From the NCBI GenBank assembly GCA_028293225.1, contig JAQGPE010000793.1, forward strand, positions 1 through 5,252: 5,252 nucleotides of DNA, read 5' to 3'. This DNA is from Akkermansiaceae bacterium (GTDB lineage Bacteria > Verrucomicrobiota > Verrucomicrobiia > Verrucomicrobiales > Akkermansiaceae). Positions 5,094 to 5,252 of this stretch are shown here, one piece after another; the first letter of the stretch is position 1; the number at the start of each line of letters is the position of its first letter. The notes beneath the pieces are model-generated. The model was not told the origin of the DNA. It searched no databases and saw nothing but the letters and a program-made list of their open reading frames with translations. Position numbers and translations under genes: made by a program.

Positions 5094-5252
5094 GTGATCT
5101 TGCCTGCGCGGAAAATCGGCCCAGCATCTCCGCCCATGCCGACGTCGCTCGTCCTCGCCCTGGCACTCGTGCTTCCGCTTCCCCTCATCGCCGCGGTCCC
5201 GCGGCCCTTCGCGCCGGTGAAGGACAATGTCGCGCTGAAAGCCGCCGCGCTC
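5094..5252 (+). CDS. Exported protein of unknown function, N-terminal fragment
   Basis: An open frame running off the right edge; 53 codons are visible from GTG 5094. It encodes a secretory signal peptide: a short basic N-region (ILPARKIGP), a hydrophobic core (LVLALALVLPLPLIAA) and likely cleavage near IAA, followed by VPRPFAPVKDNVALKAAAL. ATG 5136-5138 is an in-frame alternative, but starting there leaves no positive charge before the hydrophobic core, and no comparable Shine-Dalgarno sequence precedes it. GTG 5094 has AAGGAG at 7-nt spacing and lies 4 nt after the FGE-domain stop, the spacing expected of an operon. The visible mature part is too short to assign a family. Export together with its neighbour suggests both act outside the cytoplasm. 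Confidence 0.6.
   Translation, partial: MILPARKIGPASPPMPTSLVLALALVLPLPLIAAVPRPFAPVKDNVALKAAAL

Noticed and set aside
3902..5227. 441-codon minus-strand open frame antisense to the FGE-domain gene
   Set aside because: It is a Gly/Ala/Val-rich shadow of a GC-rich gene; the plus strand holds clear FGE-domain motifs and a signal peptide.

Overview
This is a GC-rich window (one coding line counted by hand, 2521-2580, is 46/60 G+C) with strongly C/G-ending codons. The protein families suggest a PVC-superphylum bacterium, most likely Verrucomicrobiota. They include a secreted Tat-signal Gfo/Idh/MocA oxidoreductase, a secreted FGE/SUMF1-domain protein of the subtype with an RPTPPY-like insert, a NupG-type nucleoside transporter, and a papain-like peptidase tail with a DSWG motif. 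Intergenic regions rich in palindromic repeats fit the same lineage. The taxonomic call comes from family recall, not from a database search.

Layout. 1-198: 3' end of a papain/C39-like cysteine peptidase gene (+), followed by a strong intrinsic terminator (234-269). 270-610: no convincing gene; a repeat-like stretch full of nested inverted repeats. 611-796 (-): a small, less GC-rich ORF resembling the C-terminal half of a ParD-type antitoxin, with no toxin partner. 846-877: terminator of the minus-strand transporter gene. 902-2191 (-): nucleoside:H+ symporter family permease. 2192-2382: divergent control region with a perfect 12-bp palindrome. 2383-3678 (+): Tat-exported Gfo/Idh/MocA oxidoreductase. 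3679-3925: repeat-bearing spacer. 3926-5089 (+): exported FGE-sulfatase-domain protein lacking the catalytic cysteines of true formylglycine-generating enzymes. 5094-5252 (+): start of a further exported protein, running off the window.

How the genes may work together. The transporter and the oxidoreductase are divergently transcribed from one short control region and may share regulation. A nucleoside or sugar importer beside a periplasmic sugar/polyol oxidoreductase would fit scavenging of glycosides, but the substrates cannot be read from the sequence. The FGE-domain gene and the last gene are tightly linked (4-nt gap, Shine-Dalgarno sequence at the end of the upstream gene) and are probably co-translated. 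Whether they share an mRNA with the oxidoreductase is unclear because a 247-bp repeat-bearing spacer intervenes.

I do not see a clear undescribed biological system. The most notable points are a palindromic element that occurs in two forms in two intergenic regions, a start codon lying inside a short tandem repeat, an orphan antitoxin-like remnant, and the cysteine-less FGE-domain protein.
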